The translations under genes and the position numbers were made by a program. Shown here in pieces: positions 1 to 8,333 of a DNA stretch of 64,000 nt (position 1 is the stretch's first letter; every line of letters begins with the position of its first letter). The notes under the pieces were generated by a model. That model was not told the origin of the DNA. It did not search any database and saw only the letters and a list, made by a program, of their open reading frames with translations. Origin of the DNA: Chloroflexaceae bacterium. Its GTDB lineage: Bacteria > Chloroflexota > Chloroflexia > Chloroflexales > Chloroflexaceae. Location of the stretch: positions 215,510-279,509 of the forward strand of contig JANWYD010000007.1 in the NCBI GenBank assembly GCA_025057155.1, in the 5' to 3' direction.

Positions 1-2
1 AG

Positions 3-509
3 AGCAGGATTCCCTGGTGGATCGTTTTGCTGCTGGGGATCGCCTACATCATCGCGGGACTGTTCCTGGTGTTTCAGCCGCTGGCGAGCCTGGTCGTGAT
101 CGCCTTGTTCACCGGCGCGACCTGGTTTGTGTCGGGCGTGCTCGATCTGATCAGCCTCTTCCGTGACCGGACGCGCTGGGTGTGGACCATCCTCAGCGGG
201 GTGATCGGCATCTGGGCCGGCCTGGTTCTGCTTGGGCAGCCGCTGGTAGGCGGCATTCTGCTGCCAGCCGTTTACATCATTATTCTGGCCCTGAGCGGGG
301 TCGTTCTGGGGATCCTGCGGATCGTGCAGGGCGTCCAGGGTGGCGGCCTGGGGGTGATCATCTGGGGCGCGGTGACGACCCTTCTGGCAGGCTGGCTGCT
401 GCTGCACCCCCTGGCAGGGGTGGTAGTTCTCCCGTTCGTGTTCGGCATCTTCGCCATCATCGGCGGGATCTTGACCATCATCGCGGCGTTTCAGATCCGC
501 CAGGCGTAG
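3..509 (+). CDS. HdeD-like (DUF308) membrane protein, 5' end outside window
   Basis: The frame is open from the first bases and stops with TAG at 507-509, leaving 168 residues. An internal TTG at 27 could act as a start, but the residues before it (SRIPWWIVLLLG) fit the family's first helix, so the true start probably lies outside the window. The protein is almost entirely hydrophobic, with about six membrane segments separated by short loops (for example DRTRW). This is the layout of the HdeD/DUF308 family, first known from an acid-resistance membrane protein of E. coli. The molecular activity of the family is not established. A strong hairpin follows the stop codon. Confidence 0.75.
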   Translation, partial: SRIPWWIVLLLGIAYIIAGLFLVFQPLASLVVIALFTGATWFVSGVLDLISLFRDRTRWVWTILSGVIGIWAGLVLLGQPLVGGILLPAVYIIILALSGVVLGILRIVQGVQGGGLGVIIWGAVTTLLAGWLLLHPLAGVVVLPFVFGIFAIIGGILTIIAAFQIRQA

Positions 510-538
510 GCGCCAGTCCCTCGTGGGGGGCACAACGA

Positions 539-567
539 GAGAAGGGCGAAACCCTTTCGCCCTTCTC
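539..567 (+). terminator. Hairpin after the HdeD-like gene
   Basis: GAGAAGGGCGAAA pairs perfectly with TTTCGCCCTTCTC across a CCC loop, 30 bases after the stop codon. There is no U-tract, so it is terminator-like by position and stability only. Confidence 0.55.
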
Positions 568-902
568 GTGATTCCCAGGGGCGCGGGGGCAACCTGGTCG
601 CCCTCTGTGGTATACCGCCCGCATGGCACCGGAGGTTCGGATGTCTACTGATCAGCGCCAGGTTGGGTCTGGCCGGGGCCGCCCCGGTCTGGCTGCTCAC
701 GCCAGCGGGCTGACGTCGCCGCCGCTCCATCGCGGAGACAACACGGAGACCTGACAGGGAGTCGTTGGAGCGCCCGGCGTGAATGGGGATCATCCACGCC
801 TCCCTGTCAGGTCTCACATTACGGTCTTTTTTCCTCTGCGATCCTCTGCGGTAAAGATCGGCGATCTCGAAGATGGGCAACGGCCTGCACCCGGGAAAAC
901 AT
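568..902. other. Intergenic region with a long inverted repeat and T-run
   Basis: No convincing gene. A 16-bp inverted repeat (GAGACCTGACAGGGAG at 746-761 and its exact complement at 800-815) is followed by TTTTTT at 827-832. It could end rightward transcription before the oppositely oriented tRNA gene. Confidence 0.5.
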
Positions 903-996
903 CGAGAGCGCGTGGGAGTCGAACCCACCGGCGAGGCTCGTCACCCCGCCCACAGGTTTTGAAGACCAGGGCGGCCACCGGGCCACGTCCGCTCTC
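903..996 (-). tRNA. selC: tRNA-Sec (anticodon UCA)
   Basis: The minus strand folds as a 94-nt tRNA. The acceptor arm is GAGAGCG against CGCTCTC, the anticodon loop is CTTCAAA with anticodon UCA (genomic 960-962), and there is a long GC-rich variable arm and a T arm GTGGG-TTCGACT-CCCAC. UCA anticodon, unusual length, long extra arm and enlarged D stem are the hallmarks of bacterial selenocysteine tRNA. The 3' CCA is not encoded. The eighth acceptor pair appears to be a G-G mismatch, slightly off the usual 8+5 geometry. The gene implies that the genome decodes UGA as selenocysteine; selA, selB and selD are not in the window. Confidence 0.9.
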
Positions 997-1002
997 ATGA
1001 CG

Positions 1003-1032
1003 ATTCTAGCCCTCCCTTACGACCTCTGTCAA
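1003..1032 (-). promoter_or_regulatory. Promoter of the tRNA-Sec gene
   Basis: Minus-strand TTGACA (1032-1027), an 18-bp spacer and TAGAAT (1008-1003) place the expected start about at the mature 5' end of the tRNA (996). The -35 is a perfect match and the -10 has one mismatch. Confidence 0.75.
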
Positions 1033-1404
1033 ACAGGCCCGTTCATGCTCCAGGGCGGTCGCAACGTCTCTGGGGCCGGCCCCGAACCCCGGGTGTTTCG
1101 CTGGTTTTGGCGGCTACGCCGCCCTGATCCCCTCGGAGGCGGACTTTGCATCAATTCTGAAGGTTGCAGAGTAAGGTTCCGGCGCACCTGGCGACGTTGC
1201 AACAGCCCCGGCGCATTCCTGGTGTCGCGTCCCCGCAACTCCACGCCTGGTCCGGAGTGCCCTGAAGGTGCAGACCACGTAGCAGGCAGATCCGATATCC
1301 TACCGCTACTCCAGGTAGCGGACTTGATTCTTCACCTGGCCAGGCGCCGTGCTACACTTAAAGATCGGCCCTGTAGCGCGCACGTAGCGAAGGGAGGTGA
1401 TCAT
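1033..1404. other. Leader region before the IPT/Kelch gene
   Basis: No gene supported. An open frame runs through but lacks a ribosome-binding site and its composition looks non-coding. The last 20 bases hold the GGGAGGTG ribosome-binding site of the gene at 1405. Confidence 0.5.
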
Positions 1405-2742
1405 ATGAACCGCTACGTGATCCTTGCGCTCGTGTTGTGTCTGGCGCTCGCCGGAGGCGCGGCCAGCCTGGGCCAGCCGCCGGCCTCGGCGCTCGCCGGT
1501 CCGGTGGTGCTGCAAGTGACCCCGTCGCAGGTGTACAACACCACCGCCAGTGAAGTGACCATCAAGGGCTCTGGCTTTGTCGCCACCCCGGTCGTTACGT
1601 TGACCCTGGGCGATCAGGCCCCGATCGTGCTCAGCCAGGTCAGGTTTGTTGACTATGCCACGCTCGTCGTGACGATACCAGCCGAGACCCCCGAAGGCGC
1701 GTATGTTGTCACCGTGTATAACCCTGATGGCTCAAGCCACCACACCGGCCCTGCCGGCTTGACTGTCGTGCGTCCTGGTGATCAGCGCATGCGCGCCTGG
1801 ATGCCAACCACGCCCCTGCCGGGCGGCCGTTTCGCTTTCGCCGCCGTTGCCACAGCAGGAAACGTGTATGTAATTGGCGGACTCCTCGGAGGCGGTTCGG
1901 ATCAAACCGTTGTGCAGGCGAGGATCATGCCCGATGGCCGGCTTGGACCCTGGCAGGACGCCAGCCAGTTGAACCGCTCTCGCGGCGGAATTGTCGGCGT
2001 CGTTAGTGGAGAATATATTTATGTAATTGGAGGCGCCATTGGCGCCGGGTTGCCCACCGAACGCACTATCGAGCGCGCCAGGGTGGCGCCGGATGGCGCG
2101 CTTGGCCCGTGGGAGGTGATCGGCGAATTGCCCGAGGTGCGCTACGGGGCTGCCGGGGCCGTGGTTGGCGAGTATCTGTTTATCATGGATGGCAGAACCG
2201 TAGTGGGTGATGTCTCCATGGATACGATACGCGCCCGCATCGCCCCCGACGGAACGCCGGGTCCCTGGGTGGAAGTGGCGCCAACCCGGGGGCGCAGTGT
2301 GGCCGCGGCCAGCAGTGGTCAGGCCATCTTCGTTCTCAACGATGATGGTTCAATCGAACGCAGCCGAATGAATGCCGACGGCAGCCTGGAACCGTGGACC
2401 ACCGTCGCGCCGACCAGGGTCAACCATCGCGGCGGAGCGCTGGCCGTGTTCCAGGGGAGTCTGGTTGTGCTTGGCGGCTCTGGCGGCGCCCCTCCCAACG
2501 TGTATAGCCTGACTAATGTTGAGCGCGCCGACATCAGGAGCGATGGCTCGCTCGGCCCCTGGACGTCTGCGCCATCGCTATTGACGAGCCGGTCGGCCTT
2601 CAGCGTAGCAACATCGAACCAGTGGCTCTATGCCATCGGGAGTACGCCGAGCTATCCCTCTATCCCCGGCGAGCAGCCAGTGGAGTTCAGCGGTTCGGCG
2701 CTGCCGCCTCGACTCTACATGCCGCTGATCGGGCGCGAATAG
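1405..2742 (+). CDS. Secreted IPT/TIG and Kelch-repeat protein
   Basis: The ATG at 1405 follows GGGAGGTG by six bases and begins a clear signal peptide (MNRYVILALVLCLALAGG), so the longer upstream frame is rejected. Residues about 33-125 look like an IPT/TIG immunoglobulin-like fold (VTPSQVYNTTASEVTIKGSG). Residues about 130-430 hold five to six Kelch-type blades with repeated VYVIGG, YIYVIGG and D-G-x-L-G-P-W signatures. The chain ends LYMPLIGRE, resembling the LYLPLVRR tail of the other Kelch protein in this window. It is probably extracellular or wall-associated and binds protein or glycan. No enzyme residues are recognisable, and it stands alone between a tRNA and a repeat. Confidence 0.8.
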   Translation: MNRYVILALVLCLALAGGAASLGQPPASALAGPVVLQVTPSQVYNTTASEVTIKGSGFVATPVVTLTLGDQAPIVLSQVRFVDYATLVVTIPAETPEGAYVVTVYNPDGSSHHTGPAGLTVVRPGDQRMRAWMPTTPLPGGRFAFAAVATAGNVYVIGGLLGGGSDQTVVQARIMPDGRLGPWQDASQLNRSRGGIVGVVSGEYIYVIGGAIGAGLPTERTIERARVAPDGALGPWEVIGELPEVRYGAAGAVVGEYLFIMDGRTVVGDVSMDTIRARIAPDGTPGPWVEVAPTRGRSVAAASSGQAIFVLNDDGSIERSRMNADGSLEPWTTVAPTRVNHRGGALAVFQGSLVVLGGSGGAPPNVYSLTNVERADIRSDGSLGPWTSAPSLLTSRSAFSVATSNQWLYAIGSTPSYPSIPGEQPVEFSGSALPPRLYMPLIGRE

Positions 2743-2775
2743 CCGTCGTGATAGCGGAGAGCCTCACCCACTGCA

Positions 2776-2809
2776 AAGGGGGCGGGGAACCAGGGTTCCC
2801 CGCCCCCTT
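2776..2809 (+). terminator. Strong palindrome after the IPT/Kelch gene
   Basis: A 16-bp perfect stem (AAGGGGGCGGGGAACC and its complement) has a two-base centre AG, 33 bases after the stop. There is no U-tract. It also belongs to the GGGGAAACC-type palindrome family scattered through the window. Confidence 0.5.
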
Positions 2810-2816
2810 GCGCTGA

Positions 2817-2959
2817 TTAGTCTGTAAACAAAGTCTTTCGCTGGACCCCTGCCACCTCCCCAACCCTCCCCCGCCGGGAGAGTGCGCCTGGCGCCTCCCC
2901 CCAACGGGGGGAGGCTGGGAGGGAGGCGGAAATGCCGGGAAACTTACTTCACAGACTAA
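2817..2959. repeat. Family A element, copy A1
   Basis: A 143-bp element bounded by TTAGTCTGTAAACAAAGT and, inverted, TTAGTCTGTGAAGTAAGT. The interior is C-rich then G-rich (CCTCCCC...CCGCCGGG...GGGGGGAGG), giving nested hairpins. It encodes nothing. The 26 bases at its left end recur exactly at 63966, at the right edge of the window. Confidence 0.8.
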
Positions 2960-3066
2960 TAAGCTGCGCAACCCTAAACCGACTCTGCAACCCTCAGCGC
3001 CTCTGCGGTACACATTAGAAAACCCGGTTCACCGACCGTTTACGCATGCCCGCCGATCCCCACCGG

Positions 3067-3678
3067 CTACCCCTGGGAGGTCGCGTCTTCTTCGGGCGTG
3101 GCCGTCTCCCACTGAACACGCTGCACGCGCGGCGGGCGCTCCAGGCGCTCGACGCCCAGCACCATGCGCCGCACCACCCGCAGCGTGTCGCCGATGAAGC
3201 GTTGCCCGTCGCGAATGGGGAAGGCGAAGCGCAGCGGGCCAACCTTTGCCGCCACGCTGAGCACGTTGTTCGGGAAGAGCGCAATCTGGTCGCTCACATC
3301 GCTCAGGACCGCCGTAAGCAGCGCCTGGGCGTTCTCGGTGACAGTGGTTCCGGGCGGCGGCATGAGCACGTTGAGCGTCAACTGGCGCGCTATCTCGATG
3401 TGGCTCTGCACGCGGATCTCGCCTTCGCCGCGAATGATAGCCTGGCACGCCAGGCGCTGCCCATTGGCCAGGCGCGCCTCGGAGAGCCAGGCGCGCTCGA
3501 TCTCGCTGGGCGGGCTGAGGTGCTCGCTCCCGGCGAGCACCTGGCAGCGACAGGCCTGACATGTGCCGATATTGTCGCACAGAAACCCGATATGGGCGGC
3601 GTTGCGCCGGCCAACGTTCAGCAGCCGCTCGCCCACCTTCGCTTCCATTGGCACGTCGTTCAAGATGACCGTAGGCAC
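3067..3678 (-). CDS. Adrenodoxin-type 2Fe-2S protein with C-terminal extension
   Basis: The GTG at 3678 is chosen because AAGGAG lies five bases upstream and the product then begins MPTVILNDVP, the normal ferredoxin N-terminus. Cys34, Cys40, Cys43 and Cys78 form C-x5-C-x2-C...C, the ligand pattern of plant/adrenodoxin-type 2Fe-2S domains (residues 1-90). About 110 residues follow and are not a recognised domain; they include a basic amphipathic stretch (FIGDTLRVVRRMVLG). Chlorosome envelope proteins CsmI/J/X share a 2Fe-2S head with an extra tail, so a photosynthesis-related role is possible but unproven. Otherwise it is a soluble electron carrier. The gene appears monocistronic. Confidence 0.75.
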   Translation of the reverse strand: MPTVILNDVPMEAKVGERLLNVGRRNAAHIGFLCDNIGTCQACRCQVLAGSEHLSPPSEIERAWLSEARLANGQRLACQAIIRGEGEIRVQSHIEIARQLTLNVLMPPPGTTVTENAQALLTAVLSDVSDQIALFPNNVLSVAAKVGPLRFAFPIRDGQRFIGDTLRVVRRMVLGVERLERPPRVQRVQWETATPEEDATSQG

Positions 3679-3763
3679 GCAAACTCCTTCTGTATTCAGT
3701 GGATGCTTCTGGCTGTCGGTAGCAGGCAACTTTCCAGGTTGCCTACGAGGTCATACCACATCC

Positions 3764-4783
3764 CTACACCACCTCAATCTGCTCCGGGCCGCCATATACG
3801 GCCCACCAGGGACTGGCGCCCTGGCTTACGGCCTGGTTAAGGGTCTGGAGATTCCGCACGCCGCGGTCCTCCAGCCAGGCTTCGAGGGCCGCCAGACCCT
3901 GGCGTCCGTAGACGGGCAGGCTCTCCTGCCAGATGGCGCGGCCGCAGAGCAGCCCGGCGAACGGCACATCGGACTCGCCGGCCAGTTCGATCGTTTCGGT
4001 CAATACGTCAATGCTCATGCCGGCGCTGAGGTAGATAAAGGGCTTGCGGGCCGCGCTGGCGGCCTGGCGGAACAGCTCCCTGGCCTCCTCGCGATCATAG
4101 GCTTTTTCGCCGCGAAAGGCGCGCATGCCCTCCACATACTGTGCCAGCACCGGCACTTCAACCATCAGCACGTCTACCTGGTATTGGGGCTTCGAGAACT
4201 CCTCCATCGCAGCGCTGACGTAGCGCGGCTTGACGCGGGCGAACTCCAGCGAGCGGATGTCCAGACGGTCATCGTAGGCGATCGGTTCGAGAAACAGGGC
4301 CATATCGTTCGCAGCGCACTCCGCCCCCACCCGCTCGACGAAAACGTGCTTGGCCTCGTTGATTCGCGGATCATCGAAGGGATTGTAGTACAGCAAGAGC
4401 TTGATCGCGTTCGCCCCGGCCTCCTTCAAGCGCCGAACGTTCCACAGGTCGAGCAGCGCGGGCAGCCGACCGCGCGCGTTCGTATCATAGCCGCTCTTCT
4501 CGTAGGCGAGCAGCACGCCCGTCGCGGGCGCGCGCTGGGCAAGAGCGGGAAGGCCGTACTCCGGGTCCATCAGGATCGCACTTGCGTAACGCGACAGAAT
4601 GCGCGTGACCGCGATCTTGAACTCCGTCAACAGCCCATCGTCACCCTGCCGGTCCCGGACCCTGGCAATCGCGTTTTTCAGCGAGCCGCGTTGATCCATC
4701 GCCGCAGCGGCAATGATGCCACGCTCGTCCGCGCAGGCCTGAATCCCCTCGAACTTGCCTCGCGTGATGGTCATTCTGGCCAT
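3764..4783 (-). CDS. lacD: Tagatose 1,6-diphosphate aldolase (LacD/class I type)
   Basis: 339 residues, near the normal length of LacD-type aldolases. Family signatures run in order: IIAAAAMDQRGSLKN near residue 22, AILMDPEYG near 68, VLLAYEKSGY near 90, GANAIKLLLYYNP near 125, FLEPIAYD, VDVLMVEVP and PFIYLSAGMS. The enzyme splits tagatose 1,6-bisphosphate, and often fructose 1,6-bisphosphate, into dihydroxyacetone phosphate and glyceraldehyde 3-phosphate through a Schiff-base lysine. No galactose or tagatose genes are adjacent, so in this organism it may serve as a general class I fructose/tagatose-bisphosphate aldolase. The start ATG at 4783 has only weak ribosome-binding support. Confidence 0.85.
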   Translation of the reverse strand: MARMTITRGKFEGIQACADERGIIAAAAMDQRGSLKNAIARVRDRQGDDGLLTEFKIAVTRILSRYASAILMDPEYGLPALAQRAPATGVLLAYEKSGYDTNARGRLPALLDLWNVRRLKEAGANAIKLLLYYNPFDDPRINEAKHVFVERVGAECAANDMALFLEPIAYDDRLDIRSLEFARVKPRYVSAAMEEFSKPQYQVDVLMVEVPVLAQYVEGMRAFRGEKAYDREEARELFRQAASAARKPFIYLSAGMSIDVLTETIELAGESDVPFAGLLCGRAIWQESLPVYGRQGLAALEAWLEDRGVRNLQTLNQAVSQGASPWWAVYGGPEQIEVV

Positions 4784-5231
4784 GGTTTAGTCTTCCCACC
4801 TTACTTGCGTTGAAACCATTATCCAGACGAGCGTTACAACGCTATTCGAGAATGATCCCGCAGGTAGGCGCAGCAGAGCGGCAAACCGGCTTGCCTCGCG
4901 TCCCCGCCGCAAACGTTCGTCCGCCTGAGAGGATGGCGACGAGAGGCCGACACCCTTCAGCTTTCATCTGCCACCTGGAAAAGAGAGTGTCTGGGAACGA
5001 CTATGCTCTTCCAGAAAACCTCTTCACTCTCGACGCGGAGTATTCAGGAGGGCCTGCCCTCTCTCAGGAACGTCGCAACGATAGTTAAACATGCCAGACG
5101 CACCGACCGTGGAGTATATGACAATTATACCTGAAATAGCACGAAACGTGGTGCAGCGCGTCACGGCGAGCAGCGATGTGGTACAATAGAAATGCCTATG
5201 CACAGCTAACACCAGCAACTCTGGAGGACCT
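4784..5231. other. Intergenic region, no gene recognised
   Basis: No gene or tRNA seen. A TACAAT hexamer at about 5182-5187 could be the -10 of the small gene at 5232, but no good -35 is present. CTGGAGGACC at 5221-5230 is that gene's ribosome-binding site. Confidence 0.4.
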
Positions 5232-5402
5232 ATGAAGCAGGCAGTTGGCGCCGTAACGTTTCTGCTCGGGCTGGTCTTTGGGTTGATCGGCGGCGCGGCA
5301 TTGCTGGCGTATGCCTACCAGGCCGCTGGCCTCTACCCGCCCGATGATGCGACGATCAAGTTCATCGCCCGCGAGCGGGGGTGGCTTCGCGACGATGTGT
5401 AG
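5232..5402 (+). CDS. Small single-span membrane protein, 56 aa
   Basis: The ATG at 5232 follows GGAGG by five bases. The product starts MKQAVGAVTFLLGLVFGLIG, carries one transmembrane helix (about residues 5-30), then a cytosolic or external tail with charged ends (DDATIKFIARERGWLRDDV). A good ribosome-binding site, the hydrophobic helix and a sensible coding bias support a real gene. No family was recognised. It lies 102 bases before the acyl-CoA ligase in the same direction and could be co-transcribed with it. Confidence 0.6.
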   Translation: MKQAVGAVTFLLGLVFGLIGGAALLAYAYQAAGLYPPDDATIKFIARERGWLRDDV

Positions 5403-5504
5403 CCGTTGAGGGAATGCCGCCGGCAATCGCCCGAACCCGGAGGTTGTCGCGCGCAGGCGCATTCCCCCGCGTCATAAGCGCGTAACAGCACGAGGAGGTG
5501 CCTG

Positions 5505-7247
5505 ATGGAGAAGCCCTGGCTATCGGCTTATGAGAAGGGCGTTCCGCCGACGCTTACCTATCCCAACCTGACTCTGAACGAACTGCTGCTCAACGCAGCG
5601 CGGACCTACCCTGACAAAACCGCCACCAACTTTGTGCTCAAGTATATGCTCGGCGGCCGCTACACCGTTGGCGGGCGGTTGACCTACAAGCAACTCAACG
5701 AACTGGTTGATCGCCTGGCCACGGCCCTCTACCAGCTCGGAGTGCGCAAAGGCGAACGGGTGGCGATAATGCTGCCGAACTCGCCCCAGTACATCATCGC
5801 CTTCTTCGCCGCCATGCGCATCGGCGCAATTGTGGTCAATGTCAACCCCACCTATACCAGCCGTGAGTTGCAGTTCCAGCTCAGTGATGCCGGCGCCGAA
5901 ACGATCATTCTCCTCAATCTCTTCTGGCCGCGGTTGCGCGAGGTCCGCAGCGAGACGCCGCTGAAACGCGTTATCGTGGCTTATATTTACGACACTCTGG
6001 GCTTCCCCTCGAACTTCCTGGTGCGCAGCGCGCAGAAGCGCACCCCTGAGTGGGTGGACGTGCTGCCCGAGCAGGACACCTTCTTCTTCCAGCATCTTCT
6101 GGAGAAGTATGGCCCCACTCCGCCCAAGGTAACGGTGTCCCCTGACGATACCGCCCTCTTCCAGTACACCGGCGGCACCACCGGCTTGCCCAAGGCGGCC
6201 ATGCTCACCCATCGCAACCTGATCGCCAATGTGCACCAGGTCAATGCCTGGCTGCCCAGCGGCCGCCCCGGCGGCGAAAAGATGATGGCGGCCATTCCCT
6301 TTTTCCATGTCTATGGCATGACCGTGGCGATGCTCTACTCGATCCATCTGGGATCCGAGATTATCATTGTGCCCAACCCCCGTCCGATTGACAATGTGAT
6401 GAACGTCATGCAGAAGGAACGGGCGACGCTTTATCCGGGCGTGCCGGCGATGTACATTGGCATTGTCAATCATAAGGATGTCGCGAAGTACGATCTGCGC
6501 AGCATCAAGGCCTGTATCTCCGGCTCCGCGCCGCTGCCGATGGAGATCCAGGAGCGCTTCGGCCAGATTACCGGCGGACGGCTGGTGGAGGGCTTCGGCA
6601 TGACCGAGGCCAGCCCCGTTACCCACTGCAACCCCGTCTTCGGCAAGCGCAAGGCCGGCAGCATCGGCGTGCCCCTGCCCGATACCGACGCCAAGATCAT
6701 CGATCTGGAGACCGGCGAACCCTTGCCCTTCGATGGCGAAACCCAGGGCGAGCTGTGCGTGCGCGGCCCGCAGGTGATGAAGGGCTACTGGAACCGCCCC
6801 GACGAGACCGCGGCCACGATTGACGCCGAGGGCTGGCTGCATACCGGCGATATCTGCAAGGTCGATCCCGAGGGCTACTTCTACGTTGTGGACCGGAAGA
6901 AGGACATGATTAACGTCTCGGGCTTGAAGGTGTTGCCCCGCGACGTGGAAGAGGTGCTCTTCATGCACCCCAAGGTGCTTGAAGCCGTGGTGGCGGGCAT
7001 TCCCAACCCCACCCGCGGCGATGATACGGTCAAGGCCTATATCGTGCCCAAGCCCGGTGAGAACCCCACGGTCGAGGAGATTAAAGAGTTCTGCAAGCTC
7101 CACCTGGCCCCCTACAAGGTGCCGCGTGAGGTGGAGTTCCGTACCGAGCTGCCCAAGACTATGGTCGGCAAGGTGCTGCGGCGCCAGTTGGTTGAAGAAG
7201 AGAAGGCCAAACAGGCCGCCGGAACCACCGCGACCGCTACGGCCTGA
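5505..7247 (+). CDS. fadD: Long-chain fatty acid-CoA ligase
   Basis: 580 residues. ATG at 5505 with GAGGAGGTG upstream. The AMP-binding (ANL) superfamily motifs are all present: the P-loop-like YTGGTTGLPKAAMLTH near residue 220, GFGMTEASPVTH near 365, the hinge region GWLHTGDI...YFYVVDRKKDMI near 445-470, and the C-terminal catalytic-lysine motif PKTMVGKVLRR near residue 550. The enzyme activates long-chain fatty acids with ATP and CoA through an acyl-adenylate, at the membrane or in the cytosol, for beta-oxidation or lipid synthesis. Length and motifs match FadD-type ligases better than acetyl-CoA synthetases. Exact chain-length preference cannot be read from sequence. Confidence 0.92.
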   Translation: MEKPWLSAYEKGVPPTLTYPNLTLNELLLNAARTYPDKTATNFVLKYMLGGRYTVGGRLTYKQLNELVDRLATALYQLGVRKGERVAIMLPNSPQYIIAFFAAMRIGAIVVNVNPTYTSRELQFQLSDAGAETIILLNLFWPRLREVRSETPLKRVIVAYIYDTLGFPSNFLVRSAQKRTPEWVDVLPEQDTFFFQHLLEKYGPTPPKVTVSPDDTALFQYTGGTTGLPKAAMLTHRNLIANVHQVNAWLPSGRPGGEKMMAAIPFFHVYGMTVAMLYSIHLGSEIIIVPNPRPIDNVMNVMQKERATLYPGVPAMYIGIVNHKDVAKYDLRSIKACISGSAPLPMEIQERFGQITGGRLVEGFGMTEASPVTHCNPVFGKRKAGSIGVPLPDTDAKIIDLETGEPLPFDGETQGELCVRGPQVMKGYWNRPDETAATIDAEGWLHTGDICKVDPEGYFYVVDRKKDMINVSGLKVLPRDVEEVLFMHPKVLEAVVAGIPNPTRGDDTVKAYIVPKPGENPTVEEIKEFCKLHLAPYKVPREVEFRTELPKTMVGKVLRRQLVEEEKAKQAAGTTATATA

Positions 7248-7259
7248 TGGCAACGGCAG

Positions 7260-7296
7260 AGCCAGGGCGAGGCGCGATTCGCGCCTCGCTCTGGCT
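7260..7296. terminator. Bidirectional terminator hairpin
   Basis: AGCCAGGGCGAGGCGCGA pairs with TCGCGCCTCGCTCTGGCT, one G-U wobble, midway between the convergent acyl-CoA ligase (stop 7247) and the holin-like gene (stop 7311). It probably serves both strands. Confidence 0.65.
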
Positions 7297-7310
7297 TCAC
7301 TGTGTTCTCG

Positions 7311-7751
7311 CTATCGGTCGTTGCTCTCCTGCTGGATCGTGATCACCCGCACGTTCGTATCGCCGGACAGCAGACTGAGCACAGTGGTGACGAACGAGAT
7401 CACCAGCCCGCCCCAGAATGCATCCCAGAAGCTGTCAATGCGAAAAGCGATGTGGAGTTGATCCGCCAGAGCCGAGGTCAGGCCCAGCAGGATCGCGTTG
7501 ATGACCAGCCCGAAGAGGCCAAGGGTGAGGATCACCAGCGGGCAGGTCAGCAGATAGAGCAGTGGGCGCAGCAGGGCGTTGAGCAGGCCGAAGATCAGGG
7601 CGACCACCCCGATGTGCCAGCCGGGGCCGCTGAAGTGGATGCCCGGCACGATCCAGACGGCGACGAAAATGGCCAGGGAACTGATAAGCCAGCGGAGAAT
7701 GAGCCGCTGCCATGCCGGGCGCGCTGGCGCCGGGATCTGCTGGGGATTCAT
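7311..7751 (-). CDS. Holin-like superfamily IV membrane protein
   Basis: 146 residues from ATG at 7751 (MNPQQIPAPARPAW); the long frame extending to 8327 is not used because its upstream part reads as non-coding. Four hydrophobic segments (about residues 17-36, 45-62, 66-90 and 108-130) with the family motif LLNALLRPLLYLLTCPL match the mycobacterial four-TM / phage holin family IV. Despite the family name, chromosomal members are usually not lytic, and their role is unknown. It stands alone, facing the acyl-CoA ligase across a shared terminator. Confidence 0.75.
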   Translation of the reverse strand: MNPQQIPAPARPAWQRLILRWLISSLAIFVAVWIVPGIHFSGPGWHIGVVALIFGLLNALLRPLLYLLTCPLVILTLGLFGLVINAILLGLTSALADQLHIAFRIDSFWDAFWGGLVISFVTTVLSLLSGDTNVRVITIQQESNDR

Positions 7752-8333
7752 AGAAGTCAGGCTCCTGTGGCCTCCTGCTGCGACGAAGCGTGGCGTATGC
7801 GCCTCATGGCCCGCTTCCATGATACTATAACAAGCTGAAAAGAGGCGTTCCTGGAAGGAGCGGCCCTGATCTGGCGCAAGGTCCGCCTCCAGCGGGGGGA
7901 TTGGGCCGGCATAGCTGCCTGATAATGTCATTTTTTGTTGGTTGTGGCGGCTATGCTGCCACAACCAACGCAAAACCCGGGGGATTGGGTTCTCAGGTGC
8001 AGGGTTTTTCTGGCCCATGCTCGCGTCGCATGCACCATCCGGGGCATCGGGACGCCCAGCTCCACCCTCTCCTGCGCGCGGGAGAGGGGGGCGGGGGGTG
8101 GGGATCGTAAGCGCATAGGAATGCCGAAAACCGCTTCTCGCTCGAAAAACCCTACTAAAGTCGGCCGTCCGCCTGTGCCGACGGCGGCATCCACGCCGGT
8201 GGACGCCCGGCGATTCGCCTGCCAGATGCAACTTCAGTCGCCAACCGCGTAACCCGAAGCGCCGTGTGGGTAATGCACAGGACCATGCGGGGAGACGGGG
8301 AAACCTGGCGCCCATACCTCCCGCCAACAGGCT
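7752..8333. other. Intergenic region with a 12-bp stem hairpin
   Basis: No gene supported. GTTGGTTGTGGC (7937-7948) pairs with GCCACAACCAAC (7958-7969), flanked by T6 on the left and A4 on the right. It is not a classical terminator for either strand because the T-run is on the wrong side. The rest shows GC-rich stretches without coding character. Confidence 0.45.

Noticed and set aside
997..1404. N-terminal extension of the IPT/Kelch protein
   Set aside because: It starts at the tRNA-Sec promoter and lacks a ribosome-binding site; the internal ATG 1405 has a perfect site and signal peptide.
5520..7253. 577-codon open frame opposite the acyl-CoA ligase
   Set aside because: It is the mirror of a GC-rich coding frame; composition is His/Gly/Ala-rich with no family features, while the plus-strand gene has all ANL motifs.
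7937..7969. 12-bp hairpin as a rho-independent terminator
   Set aside because: The T-run precedes the hairpin on the plus strand and becomes an A-run after it on the minus strand, so it does not match terminator order.
7752..8327. Extension of the holin-like protein by 190 residues
   Set aside because: Arg/Pro-rich, crosses a hairpin, and the family length fits ATG 7751.
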